A stretch of DNA of 64,000 nucleotides from Calycina herbarum. Its lineage: Eukaryota; Ascomycota; Leotiomycetes; Helotiales; Pezizellaceae. Below the pieces are notes generated by a model, which was not told where the DNA came from, searched no databases, and was given only the letters and a program-made list of their open reading frames with translations. Below are positions 34,393 to 45,088 of this stretch, piece after piece. The stretch spans positions 1-64,000 of the forward strand of contig LLEY01000159.1 of assembly GCA_001414485.1 (NCBI GenBank). The letters are read 5' to 3'. The position numbers and the translations under genes are program-made. Within the stretch, counting starts at the first letter, position 1; every line of letters starts with the position of its first letter.

Positions 34393-34470
34393 TCGAGTCT
34401 ACGATTCGAACCGAGAGCCTCTTGCACGTGCTTACAGGCTACAACACAACACCATAGCTACACCATAGCT
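34393..34470 (-). other. tRNA-like / SINE-like segment
   Basis: On the minus strand a B-box match GGTTCGAATC (about 34397-34406) lies about 45 bp after an A-box-like TAGCTATGGT (about 34457-34466). That is the spacing of internal RNA polymerase III promoters. The sequence does not fold into a convincing tRNA cloverleaf by eye, so a tRNA-derived SINE head or chance are both possible. The surrounding 34.3-34.9 kb has no gene. Confidence 0.25.
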
Positions 34471-34968
34471 CCCTACGCCATTTCTACGTATCCTTCTTCT
34501 AAAGCCGGAATCTAATTCAATTTACTAGTCTTTAATTCTTTATCCACCTCTAATTTGTAGCTAGGGGAGCTACAGGAAACACTATTCCGAGAATATGCAC
34601 TTCACTTAAAAGGAAGCCAAACGTCGCTTCGGAGTGAATTTATTCCTTTAATCAGATACCGCTGCGAATTCAGTAGTACGTGCGTAGCTCTATTCAGCAC
34701 GATTCGTGAATTAAATCAAGGGTTCTAATTATTGCCAAACATGCCCTTGAATAACAGTGTCTTCAGAATATTCACTTGCATGCAATCACGCATGTGTTTT
34801 ACTTCGCCACCATGACACTAGGGCCATCTCTGATTACGTATAAGATACTAGAACTGGGACATGTTTCCTTCGTCGGTCTGCAACCGCGAGAACGAAGATT
34901 AATCACACTTCAGCTACCACTTTTGTTTTCTTAGCTGGAGATACCTACACTTCCTTCACGTTTCAACA

Positions 34969-36683
34969 ATGTCGGAATACTCCTCCAACTCCCAGGAACC
35001 CAGAATGAGAATGAGAACCCACAAGGAACAGGGCGTCTTCTTCATAGATGAGTTTGGTGATCGATGTATTCGTGCTCCACGTATGTCCCTTGACCTCTAA
35101 TTCAAATTCACTTCTAACGTAGGCAGGGGTGTGTACTCCTACAAATGGACCGCGCACCAGCATAACGATGGTAAAAAACTAAACGAATCAAAGGAATAAA
35201 ACCACCAGACATCACGTACTGAAGGAACCGTTGACCCTAGCTTTCATCAATCGGCCTTATCCTGGAGACTTCCAACACTTGGCCGGTCATTGTAGCGAGT
35301 TTATTGGAAGAGGATGGAACCTTCCATCTTCTCACAAAAGACACTTCTTAAATTTCCCTCCTGGTAGGTTACATTATTACCTTTTCAGCTCAACCGGTGC
35401 TAAATTATTTTCTACAAGAAATTCGCGAGCAAATATTCAAACTTGCACTCACCATTCCCGAAGGGGTCATGATCACACCCGAAGTGAGAACCAGCAACTA
35501 CCGTGGAAGTCCCACCACCAAATACTGTAGTTTTTTGGGATATGAACCAAAGGCAACTTTCGTACTTTCGAAGGATCTTGAAAAAAAGCCACAGTGGTTT
35601 CCGCGGTACACCTGGATTCAAAAACACGACCACCAAGGTCCCTATCTGGAACAGCGTGAAGTTCCTAGTCAGGTAATCGATGCCACATTTCTTCGAACTT
35701 GCAAACAGTTTTACCAAGAGGGCAACAAATTTTTATACGGATGCAATGTCTTCCATTATTGCGTCCGTCCAAGTGTTTATGATCATCAGCTGCGTTGGCA
35801 CCATTGCAGTGAGCTCATAAAAACAAGATTTACGAACCCAGGAGAGGAAACATACGACACAATCTACTGCCCCTCTCCAGCTAAACCGCATATGAGTGAA
35901 TGGGACGGAGAAACCAAGGAGGGAATCACGCAGATACAACACCGACGTTCCCGTTTCATGCTCTCAGGTTGGATATACCAAACCCCATTCCTCCGGTTCC
36001 TGAGTACTATTGGTCCCAGAAACACCGCACTCATTCAGCACTTAGCCTTTTCAGGCACGACCGGCGAACACTATTGCACAGATGAAGTCTGCGTGGAGAA
36101 TTGCAGCGACGATGATTTCATCTGGAACATGCGACTTTATACACCCTTCATAACTGAACTGTGCAAAGGCCTGCGAAAGTTATCACTCTACACAGACGGA
36201 TCGGTTACGTTTACTGAACCGGACAGACTTCTTGTATTAATCGATGCTCCTCCCTTAATTCGTCAAACAATCTCTAAAATCACTACTCTGGAACAACTTA
36301 CCTTCTCTTGGGTAGGTGGAAACGGGGAATTAGTTCGACCTTTTGCCTTCGCAGAACCCATCATCTAAGAAGTCTTGCGCCAAAACAAAGAGATCCGCGA
36401 GGAACAAGTGAAAGCTTCTTCGGATACTTCCCCATCCCCCCAAGAGACAGATGAAAGCTGCGAATTCTGCGGGGAGCCAAATCATATATGGGCTAATTGT
36501 TTTAACCTCTGTGAAGTCTGTGGAGAATTCGGCCACCATCGGAGGACGTGCTCCCATCCTCTCCGAGACTCGGATGGCGGGATTTCTGACGCTGTTTTTC
36601 AACCTTATCCGAACTACCCACAGCTCAATTTGGATCTCAACTTGGAAATATCGAACGATGGTCCTCAATGGGAGGCACGTTGA
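34969..36683 (+). pseudogene. 2EXR-like zinc-knuckle protein, copy D (in-frame stop before intact zinc knuckles)
   Basis: Exon 1 starts at ATG 34969 (GVFFIDEFGDRCI motif) and ends at 35080 before GTATGT. An exon ending at 35363 carries RGWNLPSSHKRHFLNFP, and exon 3 starts at 35419 and carries IDATFLRTCKQFYQEG, FLYGCNVFHY and PFLRFLSTIGPRNTA. Exons 2 and 3 join in phase; exon 1 does not join exon 2 in frame with any splice pair I tried, and D lacks much of the region that starts exon 2 in copies A and B. A TAA at 36366-36368 stands where copy B has Gln. The same frame then runs to TGA 36681-36683 with two perfect CCHC knuckles (CEFCGEPNHIWANC, CEVCGEFGHHRRTC). If read as a gene, the product would end before the knuckles. 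Confidence 0.65.
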
Positions 36684-37484
36684 TAGAATGGCAGGTTAAG
36701 TTTTAGGGTTTTAGGGGTGAAGTCTTTAATCTCGATATTCCCTGTATTTGAGAAGCACCATTTGATTACTTGATGGTAAAAGGCAACTTTCTGGGAAAGT
36801 CTAGCTTCGAAAAACTCCTTCTCGCTGGATCTAAAAGGCATAGCGAGTTTTGATAAATACGATAGCTGATCTAAGATGCATTACCATGAACGTAATAGCA
36901 GAATTTTACAAAAATTCTCTACAACATAAGTTTTACAAAACGTGCTTTATTGTGAGAGAATTCGGCCATAAGACCTCAGATCCACTCGAACATCATTTCA
37001 AAAGCACTCTGCAATTTCATCATAAGAACCTTCATTAAAATTTAATTGTATAGGTCGTGTCTCTGTGCACGTACTATTTTTATAAGCGAGCCGGCGCGGG
37101 GACAAGATAAAAAATGCGGCACTTACCACACGTTTAGCTTGATTGATAAGAATGGGAAAAACATACCAAAAACACCATTCAATCGAGAATTGATCACTCT
37201 ATCTCACGTATAGGTTCCATCTTATATCATTCCAAGCTCCTATAAGTCCAAGATGAACCATGGTTTTGATGTTACTCTTGTTCATAGCGAGCCTTCTACA
37301 AACGTCAAGGTCTAGCATTTTCCCTTTCCCTTTTTAGTTTGAAAAAGGTCCTTTTAGAATCAAACCGTCAAACAGATTTTATTGGCACAATGAAATATCC
37401 CTAAATTTTCGTAAAACAAATAGAAATGCCAACTAAACTCTCGCCCATGACCAGTACAGTTCCGCGCAAAGGCTCCATCGCAGC
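36684..37484. other. Intergenic, no gene seen
   Basis: AT-rich spacer between copy D and the 3' end of the rhodopsin-type gene on the minus strand. No repeat or open frame that I can support. Confidence 0.5.
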
Positions 37485-38981
37485 TTAATGAGACGCCATA
37501 TTTGAGGCAGGGGCAGTTTTCTGACGGGACCCAAAGCTGTTGGTAACCACTATTCCATCTCTCATCCCAAGCTCAAGCCCAGAATCACCTTGCGCTGGCC
37601 CCTCAGCATTTGAAGTAATATGTTGCGCTTCGGAAGACCAGGGCTCCGTCTTTGATCCCAAAGAAGTTTGTTTGTTGGCGGACCGAAACGAACGGAGAGA
37701 GATCGCAGAATGTACGCTTCGAATAATGGATTGGAGGCCTTTCGAATTGAAAAGACCATCTTGAGCTGGCAGACAAGCGCCACAAACACCCAACCCTGAT
37801 TCTATCATACTCCAGTATAATCCTGAGGTACATAAATCTATAGTTTTCATTATCGGCTGCAGAATTGGGGGGAATCAGGTGCACTGACATTCAAAATCCA
37901 CGTTGGGATCAAAATTAACTGTGAGGCGTTAAAAAAGATTCGGGGCTGATATTTGGAAGAACTGACCTGATGTTGCTTGTATGTAGATAACCACCCTCAC
38001 TATCGATGCCGCAATTGTACTTCTCGGGATTAGAATAAAGTTCCAAAACACTTGCTATGTTACTTGCATGGCTGCTAAAGAAAAGATAAAAATGATGCTA
38101 ATCTTGCTTCTGAGGGTGAGATGAAGGCCCCATATCTGAGGTGGATGTCAGAAAGTCTCGGAATTTAGTGCAAGGCGGAAGGATAAATACAGACCATTGG
38201 TACAGGCAAAGACGCCACAACAGAATCAGTAACCACGTCGGATATTGCAAATGCGTTATGCAACATCGAAGTCTCGACACAGTTCTGCTTTTCGATTACA
38301 GTACTTGCCCAGTATGCTTCGAAATTGGCCTCGCACATGAATAATATCGAAAAGAAAAAGGGCACTGTCCAAATAATTATTATGCCAGTCAGAAACCAGG
38401 TAACGATGTTGAATCTGGGTGCAGCATTCTTGCTGAAGACACGTCGGTAGAAGATGAGACTGAGTTTCACAAGACCAAGTGCGGGAACTTGCAAAAACTC
38501 CATTGGCCAGAGCGCCTAAGAAAAGGTTTGTTAGATAACTGCGACTGAACACAAATCAGGGTAAACATACCTGGTTCGCATTTGGCCGTCCCTGTTGTGC
38601 TGCAGAATTAGGAGCGGCATATCCCAAATCCTTCTGGCCAATCTCTATCGAGTATTAGGAATTTCTTCTCAAGCACTTTATTTTGTTTGTTTACCAGTTA
38701 TCAATGCTATACCCATTCCGATCACAAACCCCTAGACGTATTTAGACAAAGAGAAATAATTGATACTTTTCTTGAAAAGAACTTACAAGAACCCCCAGAA
38801 TTAGCCAATCGTCTACTCCGAGACCCACACCTTTCGTTCGCCTAGCATAAAGTCGCAATCCAATCGATATGGAGCATACTGGAATGAAGACAGTTTCGAC
38901 GAAGCTGAGTGGAAACGTAAGAGTAGAGTCGAGAAGAAATGGAAGGTACAAGTTGGTGAATCCAGAAAGAAGAGAACCCAT
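37485..38981 (-). CDS. Fungal rhodopsin-domain (PTH11/SAT-like) integral membrane protein
   Basis: Eight exons (38981-38787, 38731-38695, 38644-38571, 38515-38195, 38135-38068, 38019-37967, 37918-37902, 37856-37485) sum to 1137 nt, 378 aa, in phase. The protein has seven hydrophobic segments. Family marks are the RLYARRTKGVGLGVDDWLIL segment after helix 1-2, PALGLVKLSLIFYRRVF, FEAYW and a Cys-containing loop before helix 5, PMIWGLHLTLRSK, and WSMIESGLGVCGACLPA in the last helix. These define the fungal rhodopsin domain seen in PTH11-like receptors and many uncharacterised proteins. There is no CFEM domain. Intron 5 (38020-38067) must use a GC-AG pair (GCAAGT..AAG) to keep frame; the small 17-nt exon 7 is the least certain. 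The C-terminal tail is Ser/Ala/Gly-rich and cytoplasmic by prediction. Confidence 0.75.
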
Positions 38982-39369
38982 ATTTTAAGGTAAAAAGAGG
39001 AACAGAAGAATCATATTTCATCCACCAGGAAGGGTTCGGAACTCGTTAGAGCCGGTTTCGCCCTACAGATGATATGATAGACATGGTTTAAGGTTAAAAG
39101 CCATTGAAAACTTGCAGCACTGATGCCATGCTACGTCCAGTAGGCGAAAATTCAATTGCCATTATCTCAATTGTTGGTTTCCGGTAATCGTTGGGTTGTC
39201 TATTACATAGCCAAGCGAAGGATAAATTCGATGTTGCATTGATGTAGAAGCATGGGAGGCGAAATGTGCGAGCTGCTACCTCGAAATGTCCTTGATACTT
39301 CGTCATCTATGTAAGCGCCTTATGTCACCTATCTTGTTTACCAACCAAAGTTAAAAGTTTTCATCCTAC
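38982..39369. other. Intergenic, promoter side of the rhodopsin-type gene
   Basis: No gene seen. It ends at the truncated MITE copy. Confidence 0.4.
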
Positions 39370-39785
39370 GTATAGTGAGTTGCGAATTAACCTTTAATTT
39401 AGCTACTTTTTTATAAACCGAGCTTTTTTTATTTCCCTCTTTTCTCCCTCTTTTCTTTAGAAGATAGAAGATAAAAGTACTCTAAATTAGATAAGACGTA
39501 GCTAGAAAGAAGCGTTATACCTAAATATCTCTCTTTTCTATATCTTATACCTTCTAAGTAAGTATAATAATAATAAGCTTAAGAATAGATAATTATTAGA
39601 AAAAACCCCTTTTCTTAAAAAAAGATATATTCCCTATTATAAGCTTACTAAGTATAATTACCTCTACTAAAGCCTTATAAAAGGTAGAATATAAATATAA
39701 ACTTCTATTTTATATATAAAAAGTTTATAGAGTAATAGAGAATATATAGAGCTCTCGTTTTCTATTATCTAGAGTATAGCTCTTC
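39370..39785 (-). mobile_element. Truncated second copy of the mariner-type MITE (copy 2)
   Basis: The left end TATAGTGAGTTGCGAATTAA is the inverted counterpart of the right end of copy 1 (34279-34312). The sequence then follows copy 1 in reverse orientation to about position 33890 of that copy, where similarity stops, so about 130 bp of the far end is missing. The CAGT terminus reads TAGT here. Together with copy 1 it makes a 0.4-0.5 kb inverted repeat about 5 kb apart, enclosing 2EXR copy D and the rhodopsin-type gene. Confidence 0.7.
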
Positions 39786-40882
39786 TCCTTATAACTTCTC
39801 CAATATCCAGCCACTTGTTATGATATTGAGAATTTCACTTTGCACAAGTCCTTAGGTCTTTTCTGCTCGCCTTCTCTCTGTTCATCAAGCCTCAATATGA
39901 CTTTAGACTTAGCATCAACAGCATCTCTTTTGTCTGTTGAAGATGAGTCTGAGGAGACCAAACTCTACTCACATTGCAGTGAGGAGTTTATAGCTGAGCT
40001 TTCACTAGAAAGAACTCAAGAGATCGCTTCTTGCACTTTGCGCTTGGTATTACCCTGTTGTTGGAATGCTTTACAGGTTTATATCAACCTCGAAGCATTT
40101 ACGCGAGCAGCCAGAATTTCCACCAAAACAATGGCCCTCGTTGTACTGTAGGTGTGGAAGCTGTTTTGATGAGAGATATACTAAATTAAATTCACCGCCT
40201 GTTGCAATAGGAATTCAGTATGAAATTCAAACCCCTCCACCCGATTATTGGAACAATGACTTGTACGTTGGGGAGCCGAGTGTATTATCCCGATCTAACT
40301 CCCCTTCCGTATTGCTAGTCTGGGAATTACTGGCATGATATAAACGCCAGTCCACAAGTCAAAACAGAATGTGTCGATTGGAATGATTTTTCTGAATATC
40401 CGAAGTCAAGAAGCTATCATGAATCTGAACTGGTCAGGGAGAAGTTGTGAGGTTACCAAATCAGCACATTCTAGTCCCCAAATATTAGGCATTGTCTTTT
40501 TGGGGGCTATTTGTATTTTTTCTTTACAACTATCGTTATTTGGGCAGGCCCGGAATAACATGCAAAATGAACTCGCACTGGTAGTGATAAGCAGAAACGG
40601 GTGCAAAAGCCAAGAAGCAAAATTCCCATAGTTCAAGACTGTGACATGTTATTTTATTCCCGCCAGTTCCCAAACAAAGGGAATATGGCTTCTTGGCTGC
40701 AGGGCAGAATACACTTTCTCACATGTTGAAAACCCAGCGTAATTATGCGGAGATAAGGCGGGGCCAGATCATATCCAAACTCTGTTTTCCAAATTGATCT
40801 TCTCTTTCTGCGCCATTTTACCCATTGTACGACCTACATATTCTTTCACCCAATCAAAACTTGATCCGTGATTTTAAAGCTA
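39786..40882. other. Intergenic; weak short frames only
   Basis: A plus-strand frame from ATG 39898 (SVEDESEETKLYSHCSEEF region) runs about 85 codons, and a second overlapping frame continues to 40338. Neither has a recognisable domain and the only intron-like interval between them (GTATTA to TTTACAG) is 30 nt, too short. I do not call a gene. The rest to the monooxygenase stop codon looks non-coding. Confidence 0.35.
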
Positions 40883-42727
40883 TCAAAATCCATGTTTGCT
40901 CCGATATTCCCCGACTATACCCTTGAAGTCAACCTGGAGACATGGTTCAATCCAATCTGACCATGGCCCCTTTCGGTGTGACACCAAGTTTACATTTGCA
41001 AGCAGATCGTCAGTATACCAAACAAGCTCAAAGAATATGCAATCCCCTTTCTGGCCACGGGAAGGGTATCTTCGTTTCGAAAACGCATTCATGTATGCAA
41101 CTTCCTTCTGCATCTGTGTAAGCGAAGGCAGTTTCACATTGCCGTCGAAATAGGCTGTTGTCCAGATTCCTTGAGCTTCCGCCGACCGGAAGCCATTAGA
41201 AATATCCAGGTGGCCAAGAAAGACAATCGAGCGGTCTTCGAGTGGTAAAATACCTTTGTATAGCTTCGCCGTCGTAGTTATTCCCTTAGGTTTCCGATGT
41301 GGAGGGGGACAGGCGAGCTGCGGGAAACTCGCAAGGACTTGTTTATCCGCAGCTTCAAGGAAGCTTTTCCAAGGCATTGTCTCTGCTTCGGACTCGACCT
41401 CGGCAGGGTGAGGCAGACCCAAGGAGCGAATTAGGCCAAAGTCAAAGAAAGAATAATTTGACGTCCAACCTGTGCCACAAAGGAGTGCATCAGTTGCAAT
41501 CTCAGCCCCGTCCTTGAGAACAATTGCATTGACTTTCATGGAGTCTACGTCCTCGCGGTAAACTCTAACATTTTGCGCGATGGTATCCCAGAAATCTTCA
41601 TGCTGCGCAAGTCCTACTGGTCCTGTATACCAAAATGCACTAGACACTGTCAATAAAATAACACACACGTAAGGACTAAAGACTCACGAAGCGGTTGATT
41701 GAAGTCCTTGAAAGCCCGGTAGGGCTCCTTCTCTGGTTTGATATCCCGCCAAAGAATGGCAATGTTGGTACACACCCCTGACCCTCCTGATCATATAGTT
41801 CTTCCCATAATTCGACCAGTGAAACAGTTTGAGCAACCAAATATTCGGCATGAATGAAGATGGGCTGAAACATGCGTTGCACCTAGTATTAGCACTCTCC
41901 GCCGAATTCTTGTATCTACCTCTCCCTTGAGCAGGGAAAAACAAAGCTGGACCTTCACCACTTTCTCTAATAATCCAACTGACACTTTTGCCTCCCTTCA
42001 CGGATTGGTAGACCATATCTACTGCAGACTTCCCACCTCCTAAAACGGTAATATTTCGACATTCTGGGCTTGCTAAGACGTTCTTCCAAGCTTCCCCAAA
42101 AGATCTGTGATGAATAATATGTCCAGAAAATTTATCCGAACCTTTGATAGTGGGTATGTTTGGAACTGATGTATGACCAGTTGCAACGACAAGCTTGGGA
42201 CAACTGAAAACTTGAGAACCTTCGGCGTGAATTTTCCAGAAATCGCGCACTTTTTCGACCTTCTGAACTCGGTGATTAAATAATATCCTGCTTCGTAAAG
42301 ACGTGCCGTTGTAGATATGACTATCGACATAATCCTCGAGATACTGAGTCACGTATTTCGCTTCGAAAGTGTCATGAAAAAGCGGTGCATCTGAGGGAAC
42401 GGTGAGCGGGACGTCAGAAAACCCGGTCATTCTTCGACCACTCTGACTCCAAAATTCTTCATACGAGCGTGCTTCAGAGATGATAAGTTTTTGTCATTAA
42501 AAATTGATAATTTTTCCTCACATGAGCTCCAGACGCCTCCTATACAATTATCGGCCTCGAGTATGAGAAGCTTGGTCTTCGGGTGGATGTCCAGGTAGAA
42601 TCTAGCAAAAGCTAGACCACTAAGGCCTAAACAAGAAGAGGTTGAATCAGCTATGCCATTGTCAATCGGCAAAAAATATATGCTTACCAGAACCAATGAT
42701 GATAAATTCAAAGTCAGGCATGCTCAT
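40883..42727 (-). CDS. FAD/NADPH-dependent flavin monooxygenase (FMO-like)
   Basis: Five exons (42727-42688, 42626-42522, 42471-41776, 41732-41688, 41646-40883) sum to 1650 nt, 549 aa. Residues 12-17 are GSGLSG, the FAD-binding GxGxxG. After IGGVWSS comes a FWSQSGRRMTGFSDVPL segment usual for fungal FMOs, then FSGHIIHHRSF (the FMO FxGxxxH signature), VLGGGKSAVDMVY (NADPH site) and LCGTGW. This combination marks class B flavin monooxygenases that oxygenate soft nucleophiles or act in secondary metabolism; the substrate is unknown and no cluster partners are nearby. Most introns are clear. Intron 3 (41733-41775) is only 43 nt with a GTGTGT donor and is assumed because the frame changes there; an indel is the alternative. 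A MITE lies about 95 bp upstream of the start. Confidence 0.82.
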
Positions 42728-42820
42728 GTACCTAAAGTGAAGTTTGCTCCACTCATTTGTAACACCAGTGAGCAAAGAAGGAATAAGTCAGTGTTGGTTG
42801 TGAGATTTTACATTAGCCAC

Positions 42821-43063
42821 CACCAGGGGGTGTCAGCATTCGTGGCAGAGCACCCTAAGACCCCCACTAAAACACTTAGTTTTTACCCTATTCTCTTTTT
42901 GTCCCACGACATTTACAATAAAATCGAAGCACATGCTTTTAATAAGTATTGTTGGTATCCCCTTTCTTACTACTAATTTTTTCTTTAAATGTTGTAGTTT
43001 TGTTTACTACCATTGTTTTGGGTGAGGAATTGCCTCTGCCACGAATCCTGACACCCCCTGGTG
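42821..43063. mobile_element. 243-bp MITE-like inverted-repeat element
   Basis: The first 30 bp (42821-42850, starting CACCAGGGGGTGTCAG) and the reverse complement of the last 30 bp (43034-43063) match with one mismatch. The interior is AT-rich and non-coding. I could not find a convincing target duplication; if the true end is CAGGGGG, the hAT-like 8-bp flanks do not match. It is in the upstream region of the flavin monooxygenase. Confidence 0.7.
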
Positions 43064-43327
43064 CACCTCGATGCTGATTAGTCAAAAAAGCAAAAGGTAA
43101 ATTGTACTTAATTTCATCTCTTCCCATTACTTGCTGCTATAACATACACCTCACTATAGAACAACTAATAATCACTTTAATTCTCTCCCATCATGTGATA
43201 ATCACGTTTTCACGCATCACGTGGAGCATCCGTGCCCCATTAAAATTCCCTCAACACCTCTGTTTCAGGTTCAGCCCTCATCTCAATCGCAATCTCTAAC
43301 CTCACAATTAAGGTCATAATAAGAATC

Positions 43328-44823
43328 ATGCCCAAGAAACGGCGGCACAACTCATCAGACGCGACGGGAAAGGATCCATATTTATGCACGTGGTGTGATT
43401 TAAGGCTCGTGCCATTGGGAGATCATGAAGACTACTGCTTTGACAACCCTAATCCAGTTGTGAGGAAGAATGTGAAAAAGCGGAACACCAATGGTCAGTC
43501 CGTTGGAACCATATTTTTACCCTTTTCTAGATACATAAGCTAATTCTATTTTCTCCGAATAGCAGTACTTAATGCACGGTTTGGATTACCAAAGAACACA
43601 AGTATCATCTATTTCCGAGGAAGTCTTATGTTAAATCAAATAATATTCCAGCCTCGAGTATCCACCAGATCCTTGCGCGACGATACTCTCAGATTTCTCA
43701 AAGCCCAATGCAACTTCCGTGGGTTGAGTACGGAGGGGAGACGCGACAAAATAACTCTCCTAAGAAAAAGGTTGGCGGATGGCGAGGATGAGCCAATGAC
43801 TGAACTTCTCAACAATCATTTGGATGTCTCCCCCAGCGAGCTTGCCGACAGGGATCCTCAACACTTTTTATCACAAACTTTCGATATCCATGACCGCGCC
43901 AAGGACAAATCAAGTACCCTCATAGTAGCCGTTCGGAAGGATTCTGCCCTGCTCCAACACGCGAGGGGCCAAAGGCTTCACTGTGAAGAGGCAAAAGCAC
44001 CAAATTCATACATAAAAGATCCACGCTACCCATATATGGTGCTGATTGCGAGGTTCGAACCGGATCTTTCAAACAACCAGGAATGGAACGAGCTCATGAA
44101 AAAGATGGAACAGGCTGAAAAAGATGAGATGAAAGCAGAAAGAGTTCTGCGCGAAACTGGTCAGGGAGATGAATGGCATGTCTCGGGTGCATATGAGTTA
44201 CCAGCCCTTTACTCCAGAAGTTGTCCAGTAACAATGCTTTCAAGTTGGAGATATACAGTCAAGGCACTGGTGAGGGTGCTCAGTTATTTGCAGAGTTTGA
44301 TTTCGGGATTTTGAGCGGAGTTATGCGGTTCGAGAGGCAGGAGGAGCTTGACAGGGAAAGTCATTGTTACTCTTCTTCCTGGTCGCCAATAGAAAGAACC
44401 AGCCTCTTTAAGAAGCGGAGCTATTTTGAATTCGAGGAAGACAGTATGTACGGACCTGTGGAGGAGCGTACAGCCGAGGAGAACTTTGAAGGAGCGCCCA
44501 TAGATGAGCAATTCGACGACGAGATGGCGGAAGAAGATGTTATCCCAGAAGAGTTCCGGTTAGGGAACATCAAATGGCCGAGTCGATCCAATTCAAAATG
44601 GTATTACCGTTGGAGAGGGATCGATACACAGAGTCGAGAAACGAAAGCTGTTTCTGATGACATGGCCTTCGAGATTCGATTTTCGAGCAATCGAGGCCTA
44701 AAGATTACTGGAACTTTTGGCTCACCCGGCGACGACTGGAACTGCGGGTTTGAGGGAGTGAAAGTTGAGGCGGGAAGGGAACCTGATTTCTCTATAGAGG
44801 AATCATGGGATGGTTATTCTTGA
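43328..44823 (+). pseudogene. Hypothetical protein with SAP-like motif; one apparent frameshift
   Basis: Exon 1 (43328-43493) encodes a basic start, MPKKRRHNS, and a CTWCDLRLVPL..C-type putative zinc site. The intron has GTCAGT..GAATAG, and exon 2 begins at 43563. Exon 2 contains LRDDTLRFLKAQCNFRGLST followed by GRRDKITLLRKRL, which fits a SAP-type DNA-binding helix pair, then a Glu/Lys-rich helix. At about 44196 the reading frame must shift: upstream ends WHVSGAYE, and downstream a frame running from just after a TGA (44194-44196) continues with VTSPLLQK, LFAEFDFGI and GVMRFER to TGA 44821-44823. No intron fits, so one base appears missing. The C-terminal half has WYYRWRG and a GSPGDDWNC-type segment seen in uncharacterised ascomycete proteins. 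Nuclear by composition; function unknown. Confidence 0.6.
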
Positions 44824-45088
44824 AGACAAAAAGGTTGCTGAGATGCGTTAGCCAAACTTGGTTGCCAGCGGGGTAACGTATTGCCCCTTGAGCAGCCAAT
44901 GATGCGATGCCACATTGTCGCACAGATGCGAATAAGTAAACCCCGCTGAGCTTCTTTTCCACCCGTGGTGTCTTTTCCGCAATAATCTCATGTTTTAGCT
45001 ATCCAATTATATACTTTCTTAGCCTACTCTTTCTTCTTCGCTAAGTTCTACTTGTTTAAATCAAGGTCCTTCTTTCGGGTCCCCTGCT

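Noticed and set aside
39840..40338. Small acidic hypothetical gene after the truncated MITE
   Set aside because: Needs a 30-nt intron to join the two frames and shows no family similarity; left as unsupported.
40883..42727. A secondary-metabolite cluster around the flavin monooxygenase
   Set aside because: No polyketide synthase, peptide synthetase, terpene cyclase, P450 or pathway regulator was recognised anywhere in the window.
42816..43068. 8-bp hAT-type target duplication around the 42.8 kb MITE
   Set aside because: The candidate flanks GCCACCAC and GTGCACCT do not match.
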